Source: Calothrix sp. NIES-2100 (GTDB lineage Bacteria > Cyanobacteriota > Cyanobacteriia > Cyanobacteriales > Nostocaceae). Taken from it: a stretch of DNA of 64,000 bases. The notes below the pieces were generated by a model. It saw only the letters and a list, made by a program, of their open reading frames with translations, searched no databases and had not been told where the DNA came from. The stretch spans positions 543,738 through 607,737 of the forward strand of contig NZ_AP018178.1 in the NCBI RefSeq assembly GCF_002368195.1. The letters are read 5' to 3'. Numbering within the stretch: position 1 is the stretch's first letter; every line of letters starts with the position of its first letter. Shown here piece by piece: positions 54,311-62,902 of this stretch. Made by a program: the position numbers and the translations under genes.

Positions 54311-54360
54311 GAGCGAAGTCGAAGTGAGCGAAGTCGAAGTGAGCGAAGTCGAAGTGAGCG
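54311..54360. repeat. 15-bp tandem repeat, 3.3 copies
   Basis: The unit GAGCGAAGTCGAAGT is present three times in exact succession, followed by a partial GAGCG. It falls between two minus-strand hypothetical genes. The sequence resembles a dispersed cyanobacterial repeat also seen as CACTGAGCGAAGTCG-like phrases. Nothing suggests a function. Confidence 0.85.
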
Positions 54361-54371
54361 CATTCGAGGCT

Positions 54372-55097
54372 TTAATCTTGATTTGCTTGTGATGGTAATT
54401 TAGCCAAAATTACTTGACTAATGCGGTTAATTAAATCATCAATTACCGGATCATTTTCTCTACCTTTAGTATTTGCTTCATCAATAGCTACTTGAATCGC
54501 TGTTCCTAAATCCTCTACCATTTCACCCAATTCATTGAGCAGTTTAATCTCCAAACCATAATCAATTTCTACTTTTTGAGTATAGTGGGTAATAACTTTA
54601 TAGCGTTCCTCATAGGTTCGTACTCTGGTACTGGAGTCTTCTTCATAGGGAACGTAGCGAGTTTCTATTTCTTCATGTTTTTGTTTTACATGGGCAAAAG
54701 CCGGACGATGATCAATCGTAGTATTGTAAATTAATTTAGGATTTCGGCGCGGAAGTTTGCGGACTAATTCTGAGAGAACAGCATGGGCACTTTGGAGGGC
54801 GCGTAATTGTGGTACGGTGAGTTCTACAGATATTCCATACCAGGCAAAATTGCCTGTATTTTGAGAATTTGCTTTTTGTCTTGCGCCGTGCTGACTAACT
54901 ACATCCTTGACAATTTCTAGGACGTGTAGACTAATTTCTTCAGGAGAATAATCTACATAAGTTTCTCGAATTTCGTCTTGAATTTCATCTTGCGCATTGT
55001 AAGTACGATGGCGCACTTCTTGCGCTCTAATTTTTTCAATCCATGAGATTGCTTTAGTCAGTTCCCGTTTTTGTTTGGTAAATGTCGTTTGTACCAT
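54372..55097 (-). CDS. Unrecognised 241-aa cytoplasmic protein
   Basis: I do not recognise this protein. It is hydrophilic and probably largely alpha-helical, with no signal or membrane segment. Notable parts are KAISWIEKIRAQEVRHRTYNAQDEIQ, a WYGISVELTVPQLRALQSAHAVLSELVRKLP segment, and a C-terminal helix with GEMVEDLGTAIQVAIDEANTKG. It looks complete with a well-placed ATG at 55097. It lies upstream of a gene of unknown function and after a long gene-free stretch. No function is assigned. Confidence 0.7.
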   Translation of the reverse strand: MVQTTFTKQKRELTKAISWIEKIRAQEVRHRTYNAQDEIQDEIRETYVDYSPEEISLHVLEIVKDVVSQHGARQKANSQNTGNFAWYGISVELTVPQLRALQSAHAVLSELVRKLPRRNPKLIYNTTIDHRPAFAHVKQKHEEIETRYVPYEEDSSTRVRTYEERYKVITHYTQKVEIDYGLEIKLLNELGEMVEDLGTAIQVAIDEANTKGRENDPVIDDLINRISQVILAKLPSQANQD

Positions 55098-56403
55098 AAT
55101 TTAATTTATGTTAAGAATTTCAGTTAAAAGGAAAGGCGTTGCTTTATATCTGGATACAAGATATTTCTATAGTATTACTACTACAGTACCCAAAGGCTTA
55201 ACGATCGCAATCGAGGAGACTTTGTCACTAAGATATTCGCCAGTCATTTTTACCCATCGCTTTTAAACTTGAAGATCCAGAGGACTTCTCTTGATACCAG
55301 CGCCTACTTTCTTCTCTCCAAATTGCGCGAGAACGAGTAAAAATAACCAACATCCAACGAATATCTCCCTGAAAGTGACTCTCTGAGTTACTAAAATTTC
55401 CCTGAAATCTTCAATGAAGACTTTAGCTAAACTCACCCATCATTTCTATGTCACCATAGAGAATGACTGACAGATTGATTCTCCGCACTTACGACCTTTT
55501 ATGGTAGTCGCTCCCCGTTATATATGACATAGTATGACGCCGCCACGCCAAAATAATGTGAATTGAAAATAGTCATTGACTAGGGAATCCCGCAGGATTT
55601 AAGAGTTCTTGAGAGAATTTTTCCGTGCCTGTATCGGATAATGTATCGCAGTACATTATATATGATTGGGCAACGGTTGAAAGCCTTCTTCCCTCTCTGA
55701 TATTTCTTTTGGGAAATATGAGAAGTTTACGACTCCAACGAACATCTCAGGTTTATACCCCTCCCCGAAGATTTTAGGCTATTTCAACATTAGTTTTTCA
55801 AGGATCTGTTTACTATCCTCTACTTGTTTGGCGGAACATTTTGACATCATTTCTATGGCATTTTTTCTTAGTTATTGAACAACTGAGCCGTTATTTCTGA
55901 GAAATTAATGCTAAAGTCTTGAACGAAATTTTTCTTCGTAAAGACATAACATCTTCACTTTTGGTTAAAGCTCAACCTTTCCTGTAATAACTCAAAACAA
56001 GTTTGAGCTATTACAATTTTTATTAAACTATGATACTTACCATTCTGTCTACTTAATTTACTCGCTGCGCAGTCAAAAATACCTTTTAGGGGTTGAGTGT
56101 TGCTCAAGGTTTTTAATATAGGTTAATACTTTGCTGGTAGCAGAACTGCGATATTGTTGATTTTCATGTAAGAGCAAGTGCTGTGGGAGCAAGGTGGCTG
56201 CTGTTGTTAAGAGCAGTGTTGAATTGTGTTTTTTTGTTAATAGCAAAGATGTCCTCACAAGTTCTTCACATTTAATTTTTACTATATAAATTATCAAGTT
56301 TAAATGCAACATCATATACATATTTCGCAAGTAGACTCACAATCAAAGTAAGCATAAGTATAAATACAAATGCCTCCTAAAGAGACATAAGGAGGTAGAG
56401 GTT
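55098..56403. other. 1.3-kb region without a convincing gene
   Basis: No open frame of good quality was found. A minus-strand 85-codon frame (56073-56330) has a low-complexity composition and looks accidental. The stretch has moderate base composition, short phrases that recur (for example TCATTTCTATG in two places), and no clear hairpin terminator or HIP1 density beyond one CGATCGC. It could contain decayed genes or a regulatory RNA. Nothing more specific can be supported from sequence. Confidence 0.4.
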
Positions 56404-57081
56404 ATGAACGGTAAAAAATTAGTCTACTCTTTAGGTGCATCGCTAGCTATAGTTGCTGCTACCTTGAGTTTAACTCAAGCGGCTTCGGCTGAAACATTGG
56501 GAACTAGCGAACCCAAGCAATTAGGACCGCCGGCAAAAGAAGTATATATTAAAGACTTTACCTATGCTGGTAGTGGTTGTCCAGCAAATTCCGTTGCTTC
56601 CTTGTTTTCGGATGATCGGCAAACCTTAGAACTTCTATTTGATCAATTCCAAGCCAACCTACAACCGACGAAGATGGGGGAAGCGGCTTTTCCACCCCAA
56701 TCGAACTGTTCTATCTCGCTCAAACTTCATGTTCCAGCAGGTTGGTCTGCTAGTTGGCATCGAGTAGAACACCGTGGTTTTGCTGATACCTCTGGTAATG
56801 CAAATGGGCAACTACGCGCACGGTACTACATCCCAGGGGCTGGCGGTTTTGATGAATTGCGTGTTTACGACTTTCCAAGCAAAATGGTGCGAGACTATAC
56901 AATCGTCAATGATGCAATTTCTACAGCGCAAACACAATGTAGTGCAGATGTGCCGATGACGGTCACTACACGGATTCGTCTCAGTGGTAACCCTACAGGC
57001 TATAATGCCCTAACGGTTGACTCGATTAGTAAGAAAGTTAAGACTATTCTCCACTTTAGATGGCAGCGTTGTAACCAATAA
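56404..57081 (+). CDS. Secreted DUF4360-type protein
   Basis: This 225-residue protein has a signal peptide (MNGKKLVYSLGASLAIVAATLSLTQAASA) and a mature domain with AGSGCPANSVASLFSDDRQTLELLFDQFQANL, SNCSISLKLHVPAGWSASWHRVEHRGFAD and a C-terminal FRWQRC. That is the pattern of DUF4360 secreted proteins, including three or four cysteines. Members occur in bacteria and fungi; function is unknown. An AAGGAGGTAGAGG ribosome site immediately precedes the ATG, one of the strongest in this window, so expression may be high. A hairpin terminator follows at 57147. Confidence 0.85.
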   Translation: MNGKKLVYSLGASLAIVAATLSLTQAASAETLGTSEPKQLGPPAKEVYIKDFTYAGSGCPANSVASLFSDDRQTLELLFDQFQANLQPTKMGEAAFPPQSNCSISLKLHVPAGWSASWHRVEHRGFADTSGNANGQLRARYYIPGAGGFDELRVYDFPSKMVRDYTIVNDAISTAQTQCSADVPMTVTTRIRLSGNPTGYNALTVDSISKKVKTILHFRWQRCNQ

Positions 57082-57146
57082 CACATCTATGTATTAACCA
57101 GGGGCAGAAGTTAGGCTACCATTTAATAACCCTAAAGAAAATTGAC

Positions 57147-57180
57147 GCTCATCCTACCCCTTCAATGGGTGGGATGAGCT
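57147..57180. terminator. Strong bidirectional hairpin
   Basis: GCTCATCCTACCC pairs with GGGTGGGATGAGC around a short loop (stem of 13 bases with one G-T type mismatch). It lies between convergent genes (DUF4360 and nucleoside hydrolase). A-rich DNA on one side and TTAAAA on the other support termination in both directions. Confidence 0.8.
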
Positions 57181-57194
57181 TAAAAATCAGCAAT

Positions 57195-58118
57195 TTATCT
57201 CGCCCATTGTTGCAAAATATAATTATAAAAAGCTTCTTTATCTACCCGATCCATTGCATAAATCTTTCTACCACCAGCAACAACTTTAGTACGTCCTTGA
57301 CTCATGCCGTTAGTAATAATTTCTGTTTCCCACTCACGCAATTGATAAAATTCTGGATGTCCAAGATAGGCCGTCGCCAAAACATCCCAACAATAATAAT
57401 CTTGAGGAATAACTAAGGCATAACATTGTCCAGCCAAATCAGAGATAGGATAGTTGCGTTGTCTTCCCATTTTTTGCACTAACTCTGATGTTAGTGGCAC
57501 ATTATTAGTTAAATCTAAAGTACACATAATAATTTCAATTTGGCTTTTCCACACCCGCGCTGCGGAAACCGCGTCCCAATACACATTCCATTCCGCAGAA
57601 CCATCTTGTCCTGGTTCCCAATTTTTTTCTATATTTCCAGGGACATTTAACGCACCCCCCATCCAGACAATTTTTTGAATTTTCGCCTCAATGTCTGGTG
57701 CTTGATCTAAAGCCACTGCTATATTCGTTAATGGCCCGGTTACCATCAGCGTTACTGGTGCGATCGCCTCACGCAAAACCTTAACCATAAAATCTTGACC
57801 TGGTTCAGCAACCAACGGCGTATTAATAGTTTCACTTTGATTGAGAATTGGCAGATGGTCAACAATAAAAGAATCACGGCGATAGAGATAGGGAAACGGA
57901 TTAATACCCCGCACAGTGCTTTCTGCCACAGGGATATGAGAAAATCCCATCAAGTCTAAAATTTTACGTGTAGCACTCACAGCAGGTTGGACATAGCAAT
58001 CAGCCGGAGTAACAACAATACCAAGTAATTCTACATGATCCATAGTCAACAACAGCATAGTTGCTAGATAATCATCTACACCGCCATCGTGATCCATTAA
58101 TACAAGTTGTTTAGACAT
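57195..58118 (-). CDS. Inosine/uridine-preferring nucleoside hydrolase family protein
   Basis: This 307-residue enzyme belongs to the IUNH family that splits nucleosides into base and ribose. The N-terminal calcium site is MDHDGGVDDYLATMLLL, close to the usual DxDPGxDD; further blocks are VTGPLTNIAVAL, IVWMGGALNVPGN, EWNVYWDAVSAARVW and the C-terminal YYCWDVLATAYL. The usual HDPLA is CWDVLA, so the His common in purine/pyrimidine hydrolases is Cys and the specificity may differ. It is divergent from a cytosine deaminase gene, 17 bases away, and close to a ribokinase gene, indicating a base and ribose salvage group. Confidence 0.9.
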   Translation of the reverse strand: MSKQLVLMDHDGGVDDYLATMLLLTMDHVELLGIVVTPADCYVQPAVSATRKILDLMGFSHIPVAESTVRGINPFPYLYRRDSFIVDHLPILNQSETINTPLVAEPGQDFMVKVLREAIAPVTLMVTGPLTNIAVALDQAPDIEAKIQKIVWMGGALNVPGNIEKNWEPGQDGSAEWNVYWDAVSAARVWKSQIEIIMCTLDLTNNVPLTSELVQKMGRQRNYPISDLAGQCYALVIPQDYYCWDVLATAYLGHPEFYQLREWETEIITNGMSQGRTKVVAGGRKIYAMDRVDKEAFYNYILQQWAR

Positions 58119-58135
58119 AGAAGGAGCAGTTAATC

Positions 58136-58567
58136 ATGGATGAATTTATGCAAGCTGCAATTCAAGAAGCACAACAAGGTAGACAAGAAGGTGGAATTCC
58201 CATTGGTTCAGTACTTGTCAAAGATGGGAAAATTCTCGGCAGAGGACACAACAAGCGCGTACAAGATGGCGATCCTGTGACTCACGCCGAAATTGATTGT
58301 CTCCGCAACGCTGGGAGAGTAGGTAACTACAGAGGTACAACACTCTATTCAACCTTAATGCCGTGCTACTTATGCGCTGGCGCAGTCGTGCAATTTGGCA
58401 TTAAAAAAGTCATCGCCGGAGAGTCGAGGACTTTTCCTGGTGCTAAAGAATTTATGATATCTCACGGCGTAGAAGTAATTGATCTCGGACTGGATGAATG
58501 CGAACAAATGATGAGTGAATTTATCGAAACTAGTCCCGAACTGTGGAATGAGGATATTGGGAAGTAG
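58136..58567 (+). CDS. Cytosine deaminase, yeast Fcy1-like
   Basis: This 143-residue CMP/dCMP-type deaminase has zinc-site motifs THAEIDCL (His and catalytic Glu) and PCYLCAGAV (two Cys). The surrounding sequence, GGIPIGSVLVKDGKILGRGHNKR, FGIKKVIAGE and the last SPELWNEDIGK, aligns by eye with yeast cytosine deaminase Fcy1 rather than tRNA deaminase TadA or bacterial CodA. It would convert cytosine to uracil. The start is 17 bases from that of the divergent nucleoside hydrolase, so both promoters overlap or only one 5' region is shared. It is followed by an STRR block and a 21-bp repeat array. Confidence 0.88.
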   Translation: MDEFMQAAIQEAQQGRQEGGIPIGSVLVKDGKILGRGHNKRVQDGDPVTHAEIDCLRNAGRVGNYRGTTLYSTLMPCYLCAGAVVQFGIKKVIAGESRTFPGAKEFMISHGVEVIDLGLDECEQMMSEFIETSPELWNEDIGK

Positions 58568-58612
58568 TCATTTGTCATTGGTCATTTGTCATTTGTCATT
58601 TGTTTGTCTCAT
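58566..58612. repeat. STRR: TCATTTG heptamers
   Basis: Heptamers TCATTTG/TCATTGG occur five to six times in a row after the stop of the deaminase gene. They are the same family as the 47050 array. Confidence 0.8.
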
Positions 58613-58642
58613 CTGCTTTGGATGGAAACATGAGCGTGTTAT

Positions 58643-58852
58643 GTGAATGCATTGAGATGCAATGCGATTGTATCGAGTGACATTGTTAATGTATCGGGAT
58701 GCATTGCGATCGCATCGGCTTGCATTGTGAATGCATCGAGTTGCAATGCGATTGTCTTGGGTGACATTGTGAATGCATCGAGTTGCAATGCGATCGCATC
58801 AGGTTGCAATGTTAATGTATGGGGATGCAATGCGATTGTATTCAGTTACATT
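58643..58852. repeat. Ten-copy 21-bp tandem repeat
   Basis: The 210 bases split exactly into ten 21-base units. Each unit has a GTGAATGCAT- or GCGATTGTAT-type half, and these alternate so that a 42-base higher-order period is visible. Each unit ends in TGCAAT or ACATT-like bases. Three of the units carry the HIP1 octamer or a single-base variant. Both strands have long open frames over the array with a seven-residue periodicity; the minus-strand frame reads (L/M)QxDA(I/F)(A/T). No gene start with ribosome site is seen, so it is noted as a repeat. It lies between the cytosine deaminase and ribokinase genes. Confidence 0.9.
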
Positions 58853-58935
58853 TTCTCACCCTTGCCCCCTGTTGCGATCGCCGAGGGTCGCGGAGGCGCT
58901 GTTCCTCATCAACTCTCTGCGTCCTCTGCGGTTCA

Positions 58936-59859
58936 TTAAACACCTCTTTCTTTCAGAAACGCATCAAACGTCAACCTATCAGGTAAAGAAGTTTGCGCCC
59001 CTGGTTTTGTTGCAGCCAAAGCACCCGCAGCTGCACCCCACACAACCGCCTGATGTAAAGAAAGTCCAGTATAAAGTGCTGCTGCTAAACCCCCATTAAA
59101 AGCATCACCAGCCGCAACCGTATCTACAACCTGAATGGGAAACACAGGTACAAAAAAACTTTCTTCAGCAGTGGCGCAAAAAACCCCCTTTGCACCGAGT
59201 TTGGCGATCGCACATTTCACACCCCGTTGCAATAAAATTGCCGCTGCTGCTTTTGCTGACTCTTGATCATTTACTGGAAATCCAACCAATTGCCCTGCTT
59301 CCACTTCATTTGGTGTAATGATATCTACTAATGGATAAAGTTCATCGGGCACATGAGATTGTGCGGGTGCAGGATCGAGAATAACTTTTACTCCTGCTTG
59401 ATGCGCTGCTTTCGCCGCAGCTACAACAGCTGCGATCGGAATTTCAAATTGTAAAAGCAATGCGGTGCTATTCGGTAATAAATCAGACAATCGCTCTACA
59501 TCTTCTTGATTGACACGCCCATTCGCACCAGGAACGATAATAATTTGATTTTCACCTCTGTCATCGACAGCAATCAGCGCCACTCCAGAACTGACAGTTT
59601 CATCAATAGAAACATTGTCAGTTTCTACACCAGAGTTTTGCAAATTGTAGAGTAATTCTGATGCAAAACTGTCTGTACCTACGCGCCCTACCATGTGAGT
59701 AGGAATTCCCAAACGTGCCAATGCGACAGCTTGATTTGCACCTTTGCCTCCCGGAACTTGAACAAAATTGTGCCCTAATAATGTTTCTCCCGCCATTGGC
59801 AATCGGGGGACTGTGGCTACTAAATCGATATTGATGCTGCCAAAAACAATAATACTCAT
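58936..59859 (-). CDS. rbsK: Ribokinase
   Basis: This 307-residue PfkB-family sugar kinase phosphorylates D-ribose at O5. It begins IIVFGSINIDLVATVPRLP, has the substrate-binding GGKGANQAVALARLG and the C-terminal PfkB motif DTVAAGDAFNGGLAAALYTG with the catalytic Asp; QVPGGKGANQ is specific to ribokinases. The length is normal. It stands close to nucleoside hydrolase and cytosine deaminase genes, forming a logical ribose-plus-base salvage set although it is on a separate transcript. No ribose transporter gene is nearby. Confidence 0.94.
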   Translation of the reverse strand: MSIIVFGSINIDLVATVPRLPMAGETLLGHNFVQVPGGKGANQAVALARLGIPTHMVGRVGTDSFASELLYNLQNSGVETDNVSIDETVSSGVALIAVDDRGENQIIIVPGANGRVNQEDVERLSDLLPNSTALLLQFEIPIAAVVAAAKAAHQAGVKVILDPAPAQSHVPDELYPLVDIITPNEVEAGQLVGFPVNDQESAKAAAAILLQRGVKCAIAKLGAKGVFCATAEESFFVPVFPIQVVDTVAAGDAFNGGLAAALYTGLSLHQAVVWGAAAGALAATKPGAQTSLPDRLTFDAFLKERGV

Positions 59860-60410
59860 AATGCTAATTTTAAAAGTTATTTAGCCTCATCCTACAGGAG
59901 GCGATCGCCCTGTAACACTTACTAAAGTCTCTGTAACATTAATTTACTTGACAGATAGGAACTGCGCGGTCAGCGTAAAGCCTACGGCATAGCTTCTCTA
60001 CGAGACGCTTCTCTGCGAGAGGCTTCGCCAACGCGAACGCTTAGGGCGCAGCCTCTCCGACAGGAGAAGCTATGCCTGAAAGGTTTGACGGCAAAGTCTT
60101 TGACGAATGCACTTACTCAAATCATCAAAAAGCTTTTCTCTACTTTTATTGAGCTTTTACGGAAATAATCTTTATTTGCTATGTCATAAATTTTACTTAA
60201 TTAGCAGTCTCTGACAAAATAAGAGTAAAAATTCTTATTTATCTTGATCTATGTCATTGGGATGAAAGCTAATTCTGTCCTAAAAAAGATGTTTGAGCCA
60301 ACGATTTTATTTAAATTTCTAGCAAGTATTTTCTGAATGAGCATTTTTAATTTAGCAACAAATTACAACGCACAAACTCTCATAAAATTCGATTTTTTTA
60401 ATTAAGAATC
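59860..60410. other. Intergenic region with a dispersed 91-bp element
   Basis: Apart from the inverted-end element at 59986-60076, this stretch is AT-rich and holds no supported gene. A HIP1 site lies at about 59900. The last 100 bases should include the promoter of the SH3-domain gene. Confidence 0.5.
59986..60076. repeat. 91-bp MITE-like element with 13-bp inverted ends
   Basis: GGCATAGCTTCTC (59986-59998) and GAGAAGCTATGCC (60064-60076) are perfect inverted copies. Between them are GCTTCTCTGCGAGAGG and AACGCGAACGC, phrases shared with the sequence near 47150 that encodes the end of CrtW. Such short palindromic elements are common in Nostocales and are probably non-autonomous or folded repeats. 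Confidence 0.8.
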
Positions 60411-61034
60411 ATGAAATACGTAGGCGCAAGCAGTGTGGCTGACCAAAGAGAATTAGGAATTGGTATAACTTCACTAATATTAACTGCAACGGTTTTGACA
60501 ACTCCTTCTTTAGCAGTGGAGACAATTAACCATCAGTTTATGCAATCTTCTACCCCAGAAAGAGCATTAGAAAATAACCAAGGTGAATATCTAATAGCAA
60601 AGTATTCAAGCAGTTGTCGTCGGATAATGGCAAGGAATGGCCTTTACGTTTTGCAAAAAGCAACAGTTGATAGTGCTGTAGTTGGTCTTTTAGACTATGG
60701 CACAAACGTCACAATTCGCGATCGCGGCAAAAATGGCTGGGTACCAATTTCATCTCCGGTCAATGGCTACATTTTACATACTAATTTTCTTAGCTCATGC
60801 CAAGCCTCACAAGCTGCAACACCCCCCGATTTAAACTTTTGTCGCAAAGTTACCGCTGATGGTGGGTTGGTAGTGCGAACAGCACCTTCTAATAATTCCG
60901 CCAGGGTGGGAGTAGTTCCTAAGGGGCAAAATGTTGTCATTGCACCGGGAAAAAATGGTTGGTTACCAATTTCAACTCCTGTGATGGGCTATGCACAGTC
61001 GAGATACCTTGCTTATTGCCCCAGAACACAATGA
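60411..61034 (+). CDS. Secreted protein with two bacterial SH3 domains
   Basis: This 207-residue protein has an N-terminal signal-like helix (ELGIGITSLILTATVLTTPSLAVE), then two SH3b domains. The first is from about Cys69 (CRRIMARNGLYVLQKATVDSAVVGLLDYGTNVTIRDRGKNGWVPIS) and the second from about Cys142 (CRKVTADGGLVVRTAPSNNSARVGVVPKGQNVVIAPGKNGWLPIS). Each is flanked by cysteines that may form disulfides (LSSC, LAYC). SH3b domains often bind cell-wall or surface glycans. No catalytic domain is attached. A cell-envelope role is inferred. Confidence 0.85.
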   Translation: MKYVGASSVADQRELGIGITSLILTATVLTTPSLAVETINHQFMQSSTPERALENNQGEYLIAKYSSSCRRIMARNGLYVLQKATVDSAVVGLLDYGTNVTIRDRGKNGWVPISSPVNGYILHTNFLSSCQASQAATPPDLNFCRKVTADGGLVVRTAPSNNSARVGVVPKGQNVVIAPGKNGWLPISTPVMGYAQSRYLAYCPRTQ

Positions 61035-61037
61035 ATT

Positions 61038-61090
61038 TGGGCATGGGGCATTGGGCATTGGGCATTAATTATCCCCCTTGTCCCCCTTCC
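61038..61090. repeat. STRR block before the CrtI-like gene
   Basis: GGGCATT/GGGCATG heptamers are followed by CCCCCTTGTCCCCCTT. It is of the same type as the arrays at 44254 and 47021. Confidence 0.7.
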
Positions 61091-61153
61091 ATCTACGGCT
61101 ATTCGTAAAACTATACAATTCAAATTGAAAGCAGCCGTTTAGGGAGAGCAAAT

Positions 61154-62695
61154 TTGTTGAAGACAGATGTAGTCGTCATTGGTAGCGGTGTTGGCGGTTT
61201 AAGTTGTGCTGCACTATTAGCGCGGTATGGTTTTGATGTCATAGTCTGCGAAAGCCACTCGATTCCTGGTGGTGCAGCGCACGCTTTTGAGCGCAATGGC
61301 TTTAAATTTGATTCCGGCCCATCCCTGTACTCTGGACTATCTTACAGTCCCTCTCCTAATCCGCTGCGACAAGTACTAGATGCAATTGGCTCTGAGTTAC
61401 CTTGCGTTACCTACGATACTTGGGGATGCTGTTTACCAGAAGGTGATTTTGATACAACGGTTGGCGCAGAACAATTTTGTGAAGTGCTGATGCGACTGCG
61501 GGGCGAAGATGCTGTGAGGGAATGGCGACAACTCCAGCGCATTATGGAACCCTTGGCTAGCGCGGCAACTGCTATGTCTCCAGCAGCATTGCGCTTTGAT
61601 TGGGGTGCAGTGAAAACTGTGGGTAGATTTGCGCCAGCGTTGGCAAAGCATAGCCTTAATGTGCCGAAGCTAACTGGTGCTTTCAGCAAAATTATGGATG
61701 GTGTGGTCAAAGATCCGTTTATTCAAAATTGGCTGAATTTGCTTTGTTTTCTCCTCTCCGGTTTACCCGCAGATGGTACGAGTGCGGCAGAGGTAGCTTT
61801 TATGTTTGCTGACTGGTATCGGACAGGAGTAAAACTTGATTATCCGATTGGTGGAAGTGGTGCTTTAGTTGACGCGCTAGTTCAGGGGCTGGAGAGACAA
61901 GGCGGTAAATTAATACTTGGCGCGCATGTGGAACAAGTGATGGTAGAAGGGGGTAGGGCTGTAGGTGTGCGTCTGCGCGATCGCTCAGAAATCCGAGCGC
62001 AAAAAGCGGTAGTTTCCGGTACATCGGTTTGGGATACACTGAAGCTATTACCAGAAAAGGCAGTTCCCCAAAAGTACCGTAATCAAAGACAAGCAACACC
62101 TGAGTGTGATAGTTTTATGCATCTCCATTTAGGTATTGATGCCCAAGGTTTACCGTCAAATTTGGCTTGTCACCACATAGTTGTTAACGACTGGGAAGTC
62201 GGGGTAACAGCACCTCAGAATGTTGTCCTCATATCAATTCCTTCGATTATTGAGCCATCCCTAGCACCATCGGGTAAACATACAATTCATGTCTACACTC
62301 CTGGTAATGAGCCTTATGCACTTTGGCTGGGAATGGACAGGAAAAGCCCAGAGTATGGGGAACAAAAGCGCTTACGTGCAGAGGTGATGTGGCAAGCTTT
62401 AGAGCGCATTATTCCCGATATTCGCTCTCGTTGTGAAGTCACTCTTATCGGTACACCGCTTACACATGAACGCTTTTTGCGCCGCGATCGCGGTTCTTAT
62501 GGGCCAGCGATCAAAGCAGGAGTTGCAATGTTTCCCGGCCCTACAACACCTTTACCAGGATTTATGTGTTGTGGCGATTCCACATTTCCAGGTATCGGTT
62601 TACCAGCCGTCGCCGCTAGTGGCATGATAGCCGCAAATACCTTGGCTCCTGTACAGCAGCATTTAGCCATGCTTCAAGATATTGGTTGCGTTTAA
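61154..62695 (+). CDS. CrtI/CrtISO-family FAD oxidoreductase
   Basis: This 513-residue protein begins KTDVVVIGSGVGGLSCAALLARYGFDVIVCESHSIPGGAAHAFERNGFKFDSGPSLYSG, the dinucleotide-binding N terminus and PGG.A...GF.FD.GPS signature of carotenoid desaturase and isomerase proteins. The C-terminal GFMCCGDSTFPGIGLPAVAASGMIAANTL is the usual second FAD contact. A TTG at 61154 with an AGGGAGA site at about seven bases is the best start. Whether it is a true prolycopene isomerase (CrtH) or one of the related proteins of unknown substrate cannot be decided; the CrtH core is longer in some regions. It may act in carotenoid or other isoprenoid metabolism. Confidence 0.85.
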   Translation: MLKTDVVVIGSGVGGLSCAALLARYGFDVIVCESHSIPGGAAHAFERNGFKFDSGPSLYSGLSYSPSPNPLRQVLDAIGSELPCVTYDTWGCCLPEGDFDTTVGAEQFCEVLMRLRGEDAVREWRQLQRIMEPLASAATAMSPAALRFDWGAVKTVGRFAPALAKHSLNVPKLTGAFSKIMDGVVKDPFIQNWLNLLCFLLSGLPADGTSAAEVAFMFADWYRTGVKLDYPIGGSGALVDALVQGLERQGGKLILGAHVEQVMVEGGRAVGVRLRDRSEIRAQKAVVSGTSVWDTLKLLPEKAVPQKYRNQRQATPECDSFMHLHLGIDAQGLPSNLACHHIVVNDWEVGVTAPQNVVLISIPSIIEPSLAPSGKHTIHVYTPGNEPYALWLGMDRKSPEYGEQKRLRAEVMWQALERIIPDIRSRCEVTLIGTPLTHERFLRRDRGSYGPAIKAGVAMFPGPTTPLPGFMCCGDSTFPGIGLPAVAASGMIAANTLAPVQQHLAMLQDIGCV

Positions 62696-62768
62696 TTTTT
62701 TTAGTACACAATTGTCTGTATATAGTACAATTGTATTGTATATTGTTCTCAATACGCGTTCCTGGTAA

Positions 62769-62793
62769 ATCCCTCAGCTAGCTGAGGGATTTT
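62769..62793. terminator. Perfect-palindrome terminator
   Basis: ATCCCTCAGCT pairs with AGCTGAGGGAT, followed by TTTATTTT and preceded by AAAT on the other side. It lies between convergent genes and should act on both. Confidence 0.85.
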
Positions 62794-62902
62794 ATTTTGG
62801 GATGATGGCATTAAAGGACAAGGAATACAAGGTTTCAGCAATTATTCGGTATAATTTCGCAACCGAGGGTAGCTTTATAGTTCCCAAATCGTTGATTAAA
62901 TC

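Noticed and set aside
56073..56330. 85-codon minus-strand frame in the large gap
   Set aside because: Low-complexity Leu/Thr/Ser composition, no ribosome site and no recognisable motif.
58639..58830. Seven-residue-repeat protein frames in the 21-bp array
   Set aside because: Open frames on both strands follow automatically from a stop-free 21-base unit; there is no start context, so I keep only the DNA repeat.
58643..58852. CRISPR array
   Set aside because: The units are contiguous 21-mers without unique spacers, and no cas gene is near.
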